Both the position numbers and the translations under genes were made by a program. Below are positions 35,683 to 46,153 of a DNA stretch of 64,000 bases, one piece after another; positions within the stretch are counted from its first letter, which is position 1, and every line of letters starts with the position of its first letter. The stretch lies in assembly GCF_002259485.1 (NCBI RefSeq), contig NZ_NPGA01000003.1, positions 62,001 through 126,000 on the forward strand, in the 5' to 3' direction. The DNA comes from Rhodococcus sp. 14-1411-2a. Lineage in GTDB: Bacteria > Actinomycetota > Actinomycetes > Mycobacteriales > Mycobacteriaceae. The notes beneath the pieces are model-generated. The model had not been told where the DNA came from, made no database searches, and worked only from the letters and a program-made list of their open reading frames with translations.

Positions 35683-38600
35683 TCAGCGAAAGTCCCTGGA
35701 TATGGATGCGACTCGAAGATCCATCAGTTGCAGATGATCGGCCACCACGGTCACCGCGCCCTCGGCGTTCTGCACCTTTCCCCGAATCAGCAACGCCGGA
35801 GCCGTGATCGCCAGCTTGCGGTACTTGGCCCACAACCCGACCGAGCACACCACGTTGACCATCCCGGTCTCGTCCTCGAGGTTGATGAACGTGACGCCTC
35901 CGGCAGTTGCCGGCCGCTGGCGATGCGTCACCGCTCCGCCGACCAGCACTCGGTCTCCGTCCGGAATCTGCAGCAGCCGGTTCGCGGGAGTCACGCCGAG
36001 CGAATCGAGCCGATCTCGAAAGAACTGCGTGGGATAGGAATTCGGCGACACACCGGTTGCCCAGACATCGGCCGAGGCCAGGTCGAGATCCGACATTCCC
36101 GGTAGCGCAGGCGCTTTCGTCGACGCTCCGATTCCGGGGAGCAGTCCAGGACGCTCCCCCGCCGCTGCACCCGCAGCCCACAGTGCCTCTCGGCGAGTGA
36201 TGCCGAAGCACCCGAGTGCGCCTGCCGTTGCCAGCGACTCCGCCTGCGCCACCGACAGTTCGACGCGTCCCGTCAAGTCCAGGAACGAGGTGTAGGGCCC
36301 GTGTGCGTCTCGCGCGTCGACGATCTTCTGGGCCACTGCGGTCCCGATGAACTTCACATCGGCCAACCCCATGCGAATCTCGAGGCCGTCCGCCTCGAGA
36401 TTCGCATGGCCGAGACTGGCGTTCACGTCTGCACCGTGGACGAGCACACCGTGCCGCCTGGCGTCGGCGACCAGGGATTGCGGTGAGTAGAAACCCATCG
36501 GTTGAGCGCGCAGCAGGCCGGCACAGAATGCCGCCGGGTGGTGCAGCTTGAACCACGAGGAGTAGAACACCAGTGAGGCGAAACTCTGCGAATGGCTTTC
36601 GGGGAAACCGAAATTGGCGAATGCGGACAGCTTTTCGTAGATTCGGTCTGCCGCCGTGCCGGTGATGCCGTGAAGATCGCGCATCCCGTCGTAGAACCGC
36701 CCACGCAGCAGTTCCATCTTCTCCGGTGATCGCTTCGACCCCATCGCACGGCGCAGTTGATCGGCGTCGGCGGCACTGAAGCCGGCGACGTCGATGGCCA
36801 TCTGCATCAGCTGTTCCTGGAACAGCGGCACTCCGAGTGTTCGATCGAGTGCCTTCTTCAGCGACGGATGCTCGAAGATCACCGGCTCGAGTCCGTTGCG
36901 GCGCTTGATGTACGGGTGCACCGAACCACCCTGGATCGGACCGGGACGGATCAGCGCGACCTCGACCACCAGATCGTAGAAGTTGCGCGGCTTGAGCCGC
37001 GGCAGAGTGGCCATCTGCGCGCGAGACTCGACCTGGAACACCCCGACCGAATCGGCTCGCTGGAGCATCTCGTACACCGCAGACTCGGACAGGTCGATCG
37101 AGGCGAGTTCGATATCGATGCCCTTGTGCTCGGCGATCAGGTCCATCATGTAGTGCAACGCCGAGAGCATGCCGAGGCCTAGCATGTCGAACTTCACCAA
37201 ACCCACTGCGGCACAGTCGTCCTTGTCCCACTGCAGCACACTGCGATTCTCCATCGTCGCCCATTCCACCGGGCAGACGTCCGCGATCGGCCGATCGCAG
37301 ATCACCATGCCACCGGAGTGGATGCCGAGGTGCCGCGGGAAGCCCTCGATCTGCCGCGCGAGTTCGAGAACCGATTCGGGAATACCGTCGCCCTCCTGAT
37401 CACCGATTCCGGACCAGCGGGTGATCTGCTTGCTCCATGCGTCCTGCTGCCCCTGTGAGAAGCCCAGCGCACGGGCCATGTCTCGCACGGACGACTTGCC
37501 GCGGTAGGTGATGACGTTGGCCACCTGAGCGGCATGAGTGCGGCCGTACTTGGCGTAGACGTGTTGGATCGCCTCTTCTCGACGATCGGATTCGATGTCG
37601 ATGTCGATGTCCGGCGGCCCGTCGCGCTCGGGTGCGAGGAACCGCTCGAACAGCAGCTTGTTCGCCACCGGGTCGACGTTGGTGATGCCGATCGCGAAGC
37701 AGACAGCCGAGTTGGCCGCCGAACCTCTTCCCTGACAGAGGATGTCGTGTGTCTTGCAGAAGTGGACGATGTCGTGGACCACCAGGAAATAGCCGGGGAA
37801 TTCGAGCCTCTCGATGATGTCGAGCTCGTACTCGAGCTGCGAGTACGCCGCCGCGTTCGCCGACTGCGAGCCGTACCGACGGGCGGCCCCCTCGAACGTG
37901 AGTCGACGCAGATAGCTGATCTCGGTGTACCCGTCGGGCACCTCGAAGGGCGGGAGGCGTGGCGCGATCAGCTTCAGATCGAACGAGCACTCACGACCGA
38001 GCTCGACGGCACCGCGCACCGCGCCGGGATAGTGCTCGAACAGTTCCGCCATCTCCGATCCGGACCGTAGATGTCCGCCGCCGGTCGGTGCCAACCAACC
38101 GGCAGCCTCGTCCAAACTGCTCCGAGCGCGCACAGCGGCCATCGCCATGGCCAATCTCCTGCTGCGCGGACTGGCGTAGTGCGCGGCCGTGGTTGCGATC
38201 GTCGGAAGACCGTACTTGCGAGCCAGTGCCGCGAGCGCGTCGTTGCGCTCGTCGTCGTCGGCAATTCCGTGCCGGGTGAGTTCGACGGTGACGCGATCGG
38301 CCCCGAAGCGGTCGACGAGAGTGCGCAGCGCGGACTCGGCCGCCTCCGGACCACCGCGCGAGAGTGCCTGCCGAACATGGCCCTTCCGACAACCGGTGAG
38401 AATCTGCCAGTGCCCGCCCGCTGATTCGGTGAGTTCGTCGATGTCGTACTGCGGCTTGCCTTTGACCCCGCCGGCCAGGTGTGCGGCCGCGATCCGACGC
38501 GAGAGCCGGCGATACCCCTCCTGGCCGCGAGCGAGCACCAGTAGATGAGTGCCGTCGGGATCGGTCTCCCCGGCTCGGGATCGATGTGTGTCCAGTGAGA

Positions 38601-38958
38601 GTTCGGCACCGAACACGGTTCCGATGCCGAGAGCTCTGGCTGCCTCGGCGAAGCGCACGACCCCGTAGAAACCGTCGTGATCGGTGATGGCGATGGACTC
38701 GAGGCCCAGGCGTACCGCCTCCTCGACCATCTCCTCGGGCTGCGAGGCACCGTCGAGAAAGCTGAACGCCGAGTGCGCATGCAATTCTGCATACGGCGTC
38801 GTGGGCAGCGCGGGCTTGTCGATGGTGCGGTCGTAGACGTCCCTCTTTCGCGACCAAGCCGGGCTGTCGCCGCCGTCGCCCTCGGCCGCCGGCTTGGGAC
38901 GTCCGGACAGGACGCGCTCCATCTCCGACCACGTGGGTGGTCCGTCGTTCCATCCCAT
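35683..38958 (-). CDS. dnaE2: Error-prone DNA polymerase III alpha subunit DnaE2 (ImuC)
   Basis: 1091 residues, full length for DnaE2. An N-terminal PHP domain (YAELHAHSAFSFLDGAS, ITDHDGFYGVVRF) is followed by the polymerase core with catalytic Asp in PDIDIDIESDRREE, then helix-hairpin-helix and a C-terminal OB fold (GGVTFINLEDETGMVNVV). It lacks the tau-binding extension of DnaE1. With ImuA' and ImuB it makes up the SOS mutasome for damage-tolerant, mutagenic synthesis. A LexA-type box lies 33-47 bp upstream of the ATG. Confidence 0.96.
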   Translation of the reverse strand: MGWNDGPPTWSEMERVLSGRPKPAAEGDGGDSPAWSRKRDVYDRTIDKPALPTTPYAELHAHSAFSFLDGASQPEEMVEEAVRLGLESIAITDHDGFYGVVRFAEAARALGIGTVFGAELSLDTHRSRAGETDPDGTHLLVLARGQEGYRRLSRRIAAAHLAGGVKGKPQYDIDELTESAGGHWQILTGCRKGHVRQALSRGGPEAAESALRTLVDRFGADRVTVELTRHGIADDDERNDALAALARKYGLPTIATTAAHYASPRSRRLAMAMAAVRARSSLDEAAGWLAPTGGGHLRSGSEMAELFEHYPGAVRGAVELGRECSFDLKLIAPRLPPFEVPDGYTEISYLRRLTFEGAARRYGSQSANAAAYSQLEYELDIIERLEFPGYFLVVHDIVHFCKTHDILCQGRGSAANSAVCFAIGITNVDPVANKLLFERFLAPERDGPPDIDIDIESDRREEAIQHVYAKYGRTHAAQVANVITYRGKSSVRDMARALGFSQGQQDAWSKQITRWSGIGDQEGDGIPESVLELARQIEGFPRHLGIHSGGMVICDRPIADVCPVEWATMENRSVLQWDKDDCAAVGLVKFDMLGLGMLSALHYMMDLIAEHKGIDIELASIDLSESAVYEMLQRADSVGVFQVESRAQMATLPRLKPRNFYDLVVEVALIRPGPIQGGSVHPYIKRRNGLEPVIFEHPSLKKALDRTLGVPLFQEQLMQMAIDVAGFSAADADQLRRAMGSKRSPEKMELLRGRFYDGMRDLHGITGTAADRIYEKLSAFANFGFPESHSQSFASLVFYSSWFKLHHPAAFCAGLLRAQPMGFYSPQSLVADARRHGVLVHGADVNASLGHANLEADGLEIRMGLADVKFIGTAVAQKIVDARDAHGPYTSFLDLTGRVELSVAQAESLATAGALGCFGITRREALWAAGAAAGERPGLLPGIGASTKAPALPGMSDLDLASADVWATGVSPNSYPTQFFRDRLDSLGVTPANRLLQIPDGDRVLVGGAVTHRQRPATAGGVTFINLEDETGMVNVVCSVGLWAKYRKLAITAPALLIRGKVQNAEGAVTVVADHLQLMDLRVASISRDFR

Positions 38959-38989
38959 CGAGCCCTCCCCTCACCGCATCGCCGTTGCA

Positions 38990-39005
38990 TCGAACACTTG
39001 TTCTA
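38990..39005 (-). promoter_or_regulatory. LexA/SOS box of dnaE2
   Basis: TCGAACACTTGTTCTA fits the actinobacterial SOS consensus TCGAAC-N4-GTTCGA at 11 of 12 defined positions. It is 32 bp from the dnaE2 start codon. Confidence 0.8.
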
Positions 39006-39082
39006 ATGAGAGCACGAGGGTCCGACACGATCAACTACAGTCGAGTCGCCACTGACCCCTTCCACAGAGCCGGAGCACCGTC

Positions 39083-41212
39083 GTGACCCGTTGGGCCTCG
39101 TTCGTCGTATCGCACAAACGATGGGTGCTGGCTGTCGTCGTCGCCGTCGTCACGGTCGGCGGGGTGTTGGGACTGAGCGTCTTCTCGAAACTGAGCGAGG
39201 GCGGCTACGCAGACGCAGGCAGCGAATCGTCCGAGGTGGCACGGCTCGTACAGGGCATCGGCCAACCGACTCCCGACATCGTGGCGATCTACACCGCACC
39301 CGAGGGCGAGACGATCGACGACATCGGCCCCCGAGTGCAAGCGACGATCGACGAGTTCACGGGTCGATACACCCTCGGCAACGTCAACTCGTACTGGACC
39401 GCAGACCCGGTCAGCAGAGAATTTCTGATCTCGAAAGACCGAACCAAGGCCTTGGCGACGGTGTCCCTCGGGGCGAACTCGGGCGTCACGTTCAACACCT
39501 TCGGCGACCTGCCGCCCCAGCTCGAAGTACCCGGCGTCGAATCGCAGTTCGCCGGCGCATCGGTGGTCGGGGTATCGCTCAGCGAGACCCTCGAACGCGA
39601 CCTCGTCCGCTCCGAGATCATCGCTGTTCCCATCACGTTGCTGCTGCTGATATTCATCTTCGGCGGGGTCGTCGCCGCAGCGGTCCCGGTGTTCGTCGGC
39701 ATCCTCAGCGTGCTCAGTTCCCTGGCCATCCTGCGGGTGCTCACCGAGTTCACCGAAGTCAGCTCGTTCTCCATCAATGTCGCGTCGCTACTGGGGCTCG
39801 GCCTTGCCATCGACTACGGACTGTTCATCGTCAGCAGATTCCGCGAGGAACTACGCGGCGGGTCGACGCCGTTCGACGCGACCGTCCGCACGGTGTCCAC
39901 CGCAGGCAAGACCGTCGTCTTCTCCGGACTGCTGCTGATCTGCGCATTCGCGGGCATGCTCGTCTTCCCGCAGGCGGTGATCCGATCCCTCGGGTTCGGG
40001 GCCATGGCGGCGGTGGCGAGCGCGGCCGTTCTGTCCCTGACCGTGATTCCGGCGCTGCTCGCGATTCTCGGCCCCCGCATCAACTCCTGGACGTGGTCGC
40101 GTACCGCGTCCGATCGCAGCGATGCACGGGCACACAAGTTCTGGGGCGGCGTCGTCACCCGCGTGATGAAGCATCCGGGAATCGTCGCGGCCGTCATCGT
40201 CGCCGGGTTGCTGATCATCGCCACCCCGATTCTCAAGGTCTCGCTCGGCGAGGTCGATTACACGGCGCTGCCGAAGGACAATCCTGCGCGCATGGCGTTC
40301 GAGACGCTCGGCACCGACTTCGAATCCACCGGCGAGGGTGCCACCGTGGTTCTTCGCGGCCTGGACGGCGTCAAGCCTCAGGGCGCACCCATCGCAGCCC
40401 TCACCTCGGCTGTGGAATCCACACCGGGTATCGCTCGCGCCGAATTCCTGGGCTCCAAGGACGATTTCGTGACACTTCAGGCGTCCTACAGCGAGCCGAC
40501 CGGCGGCCTGACCGAGGCCGAATCTCAATCCGAGGCAGTGTCTGCACTGCGCTCGATCGCCCCGCCCGACGGCACCGAGATCCTCGTCGGCGGCGGACGA
40601 GCCAACGTCGACGACGGCAATGCTGCCATCGCGAAGTGGCTACCGGTGATGATCGCCATCATGGTCGTCTCGACGCTGGTGTTGCTGTTCCTCGCGTTCG
40701 GCTCGATCGTGCTGCCCGTCAAGGCCGTACTGATGGCCGGACTGAGCCTGGGCGCAACCTTCGGCGCACTCACGTGGGTTTTCCAGGAAGGCCACGGAGC
40801 ATCCCTGCTCGGCGTCACCCCAGGACCGCTCGAGTCGACGTTCGTCGTTCTCATCCTCGCGGTCATCTTCGGCTTGTCGACCGACTACGAGGTGTTCCTG
40901 ATGTCGCGCATGGTCGAGGCTCGCGCGGCGGGAGCGACTACCGAGGAAGCGGTGATCTTCGGGGCCCAACGCACCGGACGCATCGTCACTGCGGCGGCGT
41001 TGATTCTGATCGTCGTCACCGGTGCCTTCACCATCTCGGGTCTGTCGATCATGAAGTTCCTCGGCGTCGGAGTCATTCTGGCCCTGATCATCGACGCGAC
41101 GATCATCCGGATGTTGCTGGTTCCGTCCTTGGTCAAACTCATGGGCGAGGCCAATTGGTGGGCACCCGCCTGGATGAAGAAAGTGCACGAAAAAGCCGGT
41201 ATCGGGCACTAG
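39083..41212 (+). CDS. MMPL/RND-family transporter
   Basis: 709 residues from GTG, twelve membrane segments in two RND repeats. Each repeat has an external porter domain (about 40-170 and 390-500). The transmembrane proton-relay motifs are GLGLAIDYGLFIVSRFREE in the first half and FGLSTDYEVFLMSRMVEA in the second. It is the short YdfJ/MmpL13-like form without long coiled-coil or C-terminal domains. Family members export lipids or drugs; the cargo here is unknown. It is followed by a fatty acyl-CoA reductase gene 34 bp downstream. Confidence 0.9.
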   Translation: MTRWASFVVSHKRWVLAVVVAVVTVGGVLGLSVFSKLSEGGYADAGSESSEVARLVQGIGQPTPDIVAIYTAPEGETIDDIGPRVQATIDEFTGRYTLGNVNSYWTADPVSREFLISKDRTKALATVSLGANSGVTFNTFGDLPPQLEVPGVESQFAGASVVGVSLSETLERDLVRSEIIAVPITLLLLIFIFGGVVAAAVPVFVGILSVLSSLAILRVLTEFTEVSSFSINVASLLGLGLAIDYGLFIVSRFREELRGGSTPFDATVRTVSTAGKTVVFSGLLLICAFAGMLVFPQAVIRSLGFGAMAAVASAAVLSLTVIPALLAILGPRINSWTWSRTASDRSDARAHKFWGGVVTRVMKHPGIVAAVIVAGLLIIATPILKVSLGEVDYTALPKDNPARMAFETLGTDFESTGEGATVVLRGLDGVKPQGAPIAALTSAVESTPGIARAEFLGSKDDFVTLQASYSEPTGGLTEAESQSEAVSALRSIAPPDGTEILVGGGRANVDDGNAAIAKWLPVMIAIMVVSTLVLLFLAFGSIVLPVKAVLMAGLSLGATFGALTWVFQEGHGASLLGVTPGPLESTFVVLILAVIFGLSTDYEVFLMSRMVEARAAGATTEEAVIFGAQRTGRIVTAAALILIVVTGAFTISGLSIMKFLGVGVILALIIDATIIRMLLVPSLVKLMGEANWWAPAWMKKVHEKAGIGH

Positions 41213-41246
41213 CACCGGAACTTACTTCGGAGTAGGGTCGGCTCGC

Positions 41247-43247
41247 ATGGCGAACTTCATCGTAACCGGCGGTACCGGGTTTCTCGGGAAGAACGTGCTG
41301 CCCCGATTGCTCGAACGCGATGCACTCGCGGCAATCCACGTGCTGGTGCGTCCGAGTTCGGTGGCGCGGCTCGAGCGACTGGCACAGCACCTCGACGGCG
41401 GCGACCGAATTCACCCGCTGGTCGGCGACCTCACCGAGCCGGAGCTCGGACTCCGAGACGTGCCTTCCGACATCGACCACATCCTCCACCTCGGAGCCGT
41501 CTACGATCTGACCGCGGGCGACGAGCAGACCCCGACCAATGTCGCCGGAACGGCCTCGGTGATTCGTCTCGCCGAGAAGACGGGGGCTCGCCTGCACCAC
41601 ATCTCGTCGATCGCCGTCGCGGGCGACCACCGAGGAACGTTCTCGGAGAACGACTTCGACCTCGGTCAAGCCTTTCCGACGGCATATCACCGCACCAAAT
41701 TCGAGTCCGAGAAGCTGGTGCGAGAGAGCGCTGCGGACTGGCGGGTCTACCGGCCCGCCGCGATCATCGGCCACTCGGAGACCGGTGCGATCGACAAAGT
41801 GGACGGCCCGTACTACTTCTTCCCGTTCTTCGCCGAACTCGCCAAGCTGCCTTCGTCCATACCGATCACGGTGCCGAAGATGGGCTCCACCAACCTCGTT
41901 CCGGTCGATTACGTCGCCGACGCCATCGTCGAGCTCGTACATCGAGACACTTCGTCCGGCAGCGTGTTCCATCTGGTGAACACGAGTCCGCAATCCATGG
42001 CCGAGGTGTATTCCGCATTCTCGTCGGCAGCCGGATCGCGAGCGAAGATCGTCGACGTACCGGGTGCACTGGTCGCTCCGGTCGTCTCACCCAAATACCG
42101 AGCCGTACGTAAGCAACGCGACGCCGCCCTCCGTGATCTCGGCGTACCTCCGGTGATGCTCGACCACTTGACCCTGCCCACGGTGTTCGAGTCGGCAGCG
42201 ACACAGAAAGCATTGCAGGGCAGCTCGATTGCACCGCCTCCACTGCGCACGTACGCCGATCGCGTGTGGACCTACTGGCGGGAGAACTTCGATCCCAAGC
42301 GCAATCGCCGAAACGATCCGCGCGGATCACTGTTCGGTCGTCACATCATCATCACCGGCGGCTCCTCCGGCATCGGCCGGGCCAGCGCCGAGGCGGCCGC
42401 ACGCAAGGGCGCAGTGGTCATTCTTCTCGCACGCGGGCAGGATCAACTCGACGACGTGGTCGAGAGAATTCGCGAATCAGGTGGCACCGCATACGGTTAC
42501 CCGTGCGACGTAACCGACAGCGAGTCGGTCGAGCACACCGTGAAAACCGTTCTGAGCGAACACGGTCATGTCGACATGCTGGTCAACAATGCCGGGCGAT
42601 CCATCCGCCGCTCGCTTTACCGTTCCACCGATCGGTTGCACGATTACGAGCGCACCATGGCCGTCAACTACTTCGGGGCAATTCGGTTGGTGCTGGCGCT
42701 GCTGCCACACATGCGCGAACGTCAGTTCGGGCACGTGGTCAACATCTCCAGCGCTGCCGTCCTGGGACACCCCCCGCGGTTCTCGGCCTATGTGGCCAGC
42801 AAGGCAGCGCTCGACGGGTTCACCGATGTTGCTGCGGCAGAAACACTCTCGGACGGAATTACGTACACCACGATCCACATGCCGCTGGTGGACACTCCGA
42901 TGATCACCCCGACGGGCGACAAGAACGTCGGCCCGGTGTTCTCACCGGAGAAGGCCGCGGCCATGGTGATCCGCGCATTGAGCGACAAGCCCAAACGCAT
43001 CGATACGCCGCTGGGAACGCTCGGACAGTTCGGAGCCATCTTCGCCCCCAAGGGCAAGGACCGCACGATGCACCAGCACTACCGCACGTTCGCCGAGTCC
43101 GCGGCTGCCAAAGGAGAAGCGCAGGTACCTCTCGAGGACGGAATGGTGCCCTACCGAGTCCGGCCCTACGATCCGAAAGCTCCGAGCGCACGCATCGGCA
43201 AAGTGATCCGTCGCGCCGGCAGATTGGTTCCCGGCACCAGTTGGTGA
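41247..43247 (+). CDS. acrA1: Two-domain SDR fatty acyl-CoA reductase (AcrA1/FcrA type)
   Basis: 666 residues. The N-terminal half (1-340) is an extended SDR with TGGTGFLGKNVL, the SSIAVAGDH active-site Ser and YHRTKFESEK (Tyr-Lys). The C-terminal half (365-590) is a classical SDR with TGGSSGIGRASAEAA, NNAG and YVASKAALDGF. This fusion matches Rv3391 and rhodococcal FcrA-type enzymes that reduce long-chain acyl-CoA to the alcohol for wax esters. The N-terminal domain would cut the thioester and the C-terminal domain reduce the aldehyde. It is next to an RND transporter. Confidence 0.9.
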   Translation: MANFIVTGGTGFLGKNVLPRLLERDALAAIHVLVRPSSVARLERLAQHLDGGDRIHPLVGDLTEPELGLRDVPSDIDHILHLGAVYDLTAGDEQTPTNVAGTASVIRLAEKTGARLHHISSIAVAGDHRGTFSENDFDLGQAFPTAYHRTKFESEKLVRESAADWRVYRPAAIIGHSETGAIDKVDGPYYFFPFFAELAKLPSSIPITVPKMGSTNLVPVDYVADAIVELVHRDTSSGSVFHLVNTSPQSMAEVYSAFSSAAGSRAKIVDVPGALVAPVVSPKYRAVRKQRDAALRDLGVPPVMLDHLTLPTVFESAATQKALQGSSIAPPPLRTYADRVWTYWRENFDPKRNRRNDPRGSLFGRHIIITGGSSGIGRASAEAAARKGAVVILLARGQDQLDDVVERIRESGGTAYGYPCDVTDSESVEHTVKTVLSEHGHVDMLVNNAGRSIRRSLYRSTDRLHDYERTMAVNYFGAIRLVLALLPHMRERQFGHVVNISSAAVLGHPPRFSAYVASKAALDGFTDVAAAETLSDGITYTTIHMPLVDTPMITPTGDKNVGPVFSPEKAAAMVIRALSDKPKRIDTPLGTLGQFGAIFAPKGKDRTMHQHYRTFAESAAAKGEAQVPLEDGMVPYRVRPYDPKAPSARIGKVIRRAGRLVPGTSW

Positions 43248-43256
43248 CCGGCGGGG

Positions 43257-43766
43257 TCAGCGCAGCAGTGCCTTTCCCCAGACACGCAGGAATCCCTGAC
43301 TCAGGTATGTCAGAGTGCCGATGGCCAGTACCCATTTGACGGTGCTGACCACGGTGGTGGCGCGGACGACGGTGTCGGTGATCTGTTCGCGGTTGTCGAC
43401 CAGAATCAGTCCGACGATGTTCTCGATGTAGTCGCCGGCAGCAGAGGCCACGGGTGCGACGGCCAATGCAGTCGTCGCTGCAGGGCTCAGCGGGGTCTTG
43501 TCCGCCAGGCTCCTCGCGCCGGCACGCAATGCAACGGCGTAGATCGCCGGATGGACGAAATCGGGTAGATAGTGGCTGCGGAACCGGGCGATCTCGGTCT
43601 CGTCCATGCTCGCCAGGATCTGCCGATAGCGCTCGGCGGACCACGTCGTCTGCACGGCGAGCACTTTCGAAGCTGCGGGGCCGAGCAGTCGGGCGATGTT
43701 GGCCTGGGATACGACGAACAGTGCCGACCAGCCCAGCATTCTGCGATCGAGCGCACCGATAGTCAT
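43257..43766 (-). CDS. Hypothetical membrane protein
   Basis: 169 residues from MTIGALDRRMLGWSALF. Hydrophobic stretches at about 8-30, 95-115 and 133-155 suggest two or three membrane passes; a charged middle reads ERYRQILASMDETEIARFRSHY. No family is recognised. It is convergent with acrA1 (9 bp) and 10 bp from the hydrolase gene on the same strand, with which it may be co-transcribed. Confidence 0.75.
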   Translation of the reverse strand: MTIGALDRRMLGWSALFVVSQANIARLLGPAASKVLAVQTTWSAERYRQILASMDETEIARFRSHYLPDFVHPAIYAVALRAGARSLADKTPLSPAATTALAVAPVASAAGDYIENIVGLILVDNREQITDTVVRATTVVSTVKWVLAIGTLTYLSQGFLRVWGKALLR

Positions 43767-43776
43767 GTCCGAGACC

Positions 43777-44535
43777 CTAATGCGTCAGGAACGGGAGAAC
43801 TGCGGCCTCGAACGCCGAGTAGCCGTCGCGATGAATGCTGTGTCCGGTGCGAAACGCCTCGACGCGGCAGGTCGAGATCTCGGAGACCATCGCGTCCAGT
43901 CGTTCCGGATCGACCATGCCGCCGGGACCGCCGCGAAGCACCAACGTCGGAGCAGCGATGTCTGCCAACGACGCCCACCACTTCGGATTCGGACGACGGA
44001 ACTGTTCGAGAGCAGTGGCGGTCATCGAGCGATCGAAGGCGAGTACCGCGCGGGGATGCAGAACGACGCTGGTCGCTGCGTGCCAGAGCTCGGTGATCGA
44101 CGGCATCTTGCCGGTCAGGGTCGGCGGAGCGTCCCCCGGCCTGATCGGTATCGGCAGCTCTTCGAGTACCAGACGACGAACGAGCTGCGGGCGACGTTGC
44201 GCAACGAGCGAGACCGCGTATCCGCCGAGGGAATGTCCGACGAGATCGACTTCGTTCAGCCCGAGGTGGTCGATCAGCGCCAGCAGGTCTGCCCCGAAGG
44301 AATCGAACTCGTACGTGGACGTGTGCGCGCTCTTGCCGTGTCCGCGCAGATCGACGGTGATCACCCGGCTGCCCTGCGCGGTGAGTGCACGGGTGAACCG
44401 ATCCCAGGTTGTGCTGTCACCGCCCATGCCGTGCACCAGCATCACCGGTGCCGCATTCGAGTTCGCGTGCCCCAGCGGGGTGAACGAGCGATACGCGATA
44501 TCGACGCCATCGAGGTCGACCGTCTCGGACATCAT
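43777..44535 (-). CDS. Alpha/beta-hydrolase
   Basis: 252 residues. Two ATGs are adjacent (44535 and 44532) six to nine bases after AAGGA; another ATG at 44541 is too close to that site. The fold shows the oxyanion HGMGG, RGHGKS, nucleophile elbow GHSLGG, an acid in PERLD region and the catalytic His in TGHSIHRDG. Substrate unknown. It lies 28 bp downstream of imuB and may be read through from the SOS operon. Confidence 0.87.
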   Translation of the reverse strand: MMSETVDLDGVDIAYRSFTPLGHANSNAAPVMLVHGMGGDSTTWDRFTRALTAQGSRVITVDLRGHGKSAHTSTYEFDSFGADLLALIDHLGLNEVDLVGHSLGGYAVSLVAQRRPQLVRRLVLEELPIPIRPGDAPPTLTGKMPSITELWHAATSVVLHPRAVLAFDRSMTATALEQFRRPNPKWWASLADIAAPTLVLRGGPGGMVDPERLDAMVSEISTCRVEAFRTGHSIHRDGYSAFEAAVLPFLTH

Positions 44536-44563
44536 CTGCATTCCTTCGACGGTAGCGGTGCCG

Positions 44564-46153
44564 CTATTCGTAGATTCCTTCCACCCGCCACCGACCCTCG
44601 TCGAAGACCAGCAGCAAGGCCCTTTCGTCGTCGAGCACCACCTGGGCTCGCGCCGTCGGACCCGTCGCCGCGTGGCCACTGTCCCACCACCGCTCGTCCA
44701 CCGGCCACGGTCCCGCCAGACCCGTCAACTCCCATTCCTTGGTGCCCCAGCGCAACCGCGACGGGGGCGCATCGAACACCCCACGATCGGTGACGCCGAT
44801 TCCGGTTCCTGCTCGATTCATCAACGTCACTGTCGGACGTGTCTCGATCACTGCCGCCGGAGCAGGCTCGGGTAGCCGTCCCGGCCAAGGAGCCGAAGGA
44901 TCGGATATCGGCACCAATTCGTCGCCGAGCGGACGCAACGTGATCCGCTCGGCCGGCCCACGACCACCACTGAGCACACCACCGAGCACCGATTCGCCAC
45001 CGAGCAGACCCTGCACGCGCACCAACGCCCGACGCGCCCTCTCGTCCTCGTCGCCGACACTGCCCCACAAACCCAGTTGCAGCTCACCTGCGGCCACCAC
45101 TTCGATCGGTTCGAGCCGCAGCACGGTGATCGCGGACGTCGGCTTGTTCTCGCTGCGCCCGGTGATCCAGCCGTCCAGTTGCCACCGCACACGATCGGCT
45201 GTTCCTTCCGGCGTCAACGGCTCCGCGCAGCGCCAGATCCGCGACAGGCTCTCACCGTTACCGGTACTGGCATGCACCAGCAGCCGAGTGCACGCAACGG
45301 CAGCGGCGGCAAGCTTGGTGTGCAGCTGCTCGGCCAGGCCGCGCCCGGCGAAGGCAGCGGCGTCGACCCGATCGATCGGCGGGTCGCACAGGTACTCCAC
45401 ATCCAGGTCGGGTGGAAGAGCCCTGGCCGACGGCGGACGCTCGGGCTCGCCTCGCGCACTGCGATGCGCCAACACCGCGTCGGTACCGAACCGGGACGCC
45501 ACATCCCCCGGAGACAGTGCAGCGAAGTCGCCGATGGTTCGTAGACCCAAGCGCCGCAACAGATCCACCAGCTCACCGCGATCGGCAGCAGACATGCTCG
45601 GTTCCGCCGAGAGTTCCGCCACCGGCAACGGCGCGAGAAAGCCTGCACCCCCGCCGCGCGGCACCACCTGCGCATACCGCGCGGCGACGACCGCGGTGGA
45701 CAGCTCGTCGGCGATACCGATCTGACATTCAACACCGGCAGCCGACGCTTCGTCGATCAGCCGTTCCGCGGCCCGATGCTCGGTACCGAAATACCGTCCG
45801 ACGCCGCGGGCAGAAAGAACAAGCAGGCCCGGTCGCAGCACTTCCACTCCCGGTGCGATGGCGGCGATCGCCGAGACCACGGGCTCGAACAGTCGCGCAT
45901 CACGATCGGTATCGGCCAGAGCGACATGCACTTCCGGGCACCGTGCCTGCGCTTCCCGACGGCGCAGGCCACGCTTGATGCCTGATGCGCGTGCCGTCGC
46001 CGAGCACGCGACGACCCGATTGGCCGAGGTGACGACCACAGGATGCGTCGCAGGGAGATCGGCCTGGGCAGCTGCTGCAACGGCAGGCCAATCGGGGCAC
46101 CACAGTGCCAGAACACGGTTGGCATGAACACGGCTGGAGCGGTCGATGCTCAT
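44564..46153 (-). CDS. imuB: Mutasome scaffold ImuB (inactive Y-family polymerase)
   Basis: 529 residues, Y-family polymerase shape but without the catalytic acids: the first motif reads [14 protein letters not shown] in place of DMDAFFASVE, and the palm motif reads [12 protein letters not shown] in place of the SIDE-type element. A clamp-binding motif QLGLWG lies at about residues 359-364, like the QLPLWG of M. tuberculosis ImuB. It links DnaE2 and ImuA' to the sliding clamp. The start overlaps the imuA' stop by 4 bp. Confidence 0.93.
   Translation of the reverse strand: MSIDRSSRVHANRVLALWCPDWPAVAAAAQADLPATHPVVVTSANRVVACSATARASGIKRGLRRREAQARCPEVHVALADTDRDARLFEPVVSAIAAIAPGVEVLRPGLLVLSARGVGRYFGTEHRAAERLIDEASAAGVECQIGIADELSTAVVAARYAQVVPRGGGAGFLAPLPVAELSAEPSMSAADRGELVDLLRRLGLRTIGDFAALSPGDVASRFGTDAVLAHRSARGEPERPPSARALPPDLDVEYLCDPPIDRVDAAAFAGRGLAEQLHTKLAAAAVACTRLLVHASTGNGESLSRIWRCAEPLTPEGTADRVRWQLDGWITGRSENKPTSAITVLRLEPIEVVAAGELQLGLWGSVGDEDERARRALVRVQGLLGGESVLGGVLSGGRGPAERITLRPLGDELVPISDPSAPWPGRLPEPAPAAVIETRPTVTLMNRAGTGIGVTDRGVFDAPPSRLRWGTKEWELTGLAGPWPVDERWWDSGHAATGPTARAQVVLDDERALLLVFDEGRWRVEGIYE

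Noticed and set aside
39091..41235. A 714-codon + strand frame
   Set aside because: Another frame of the MMPL transporter gene, which has all RND motifs; the alternative is Arg-rich nonsense.
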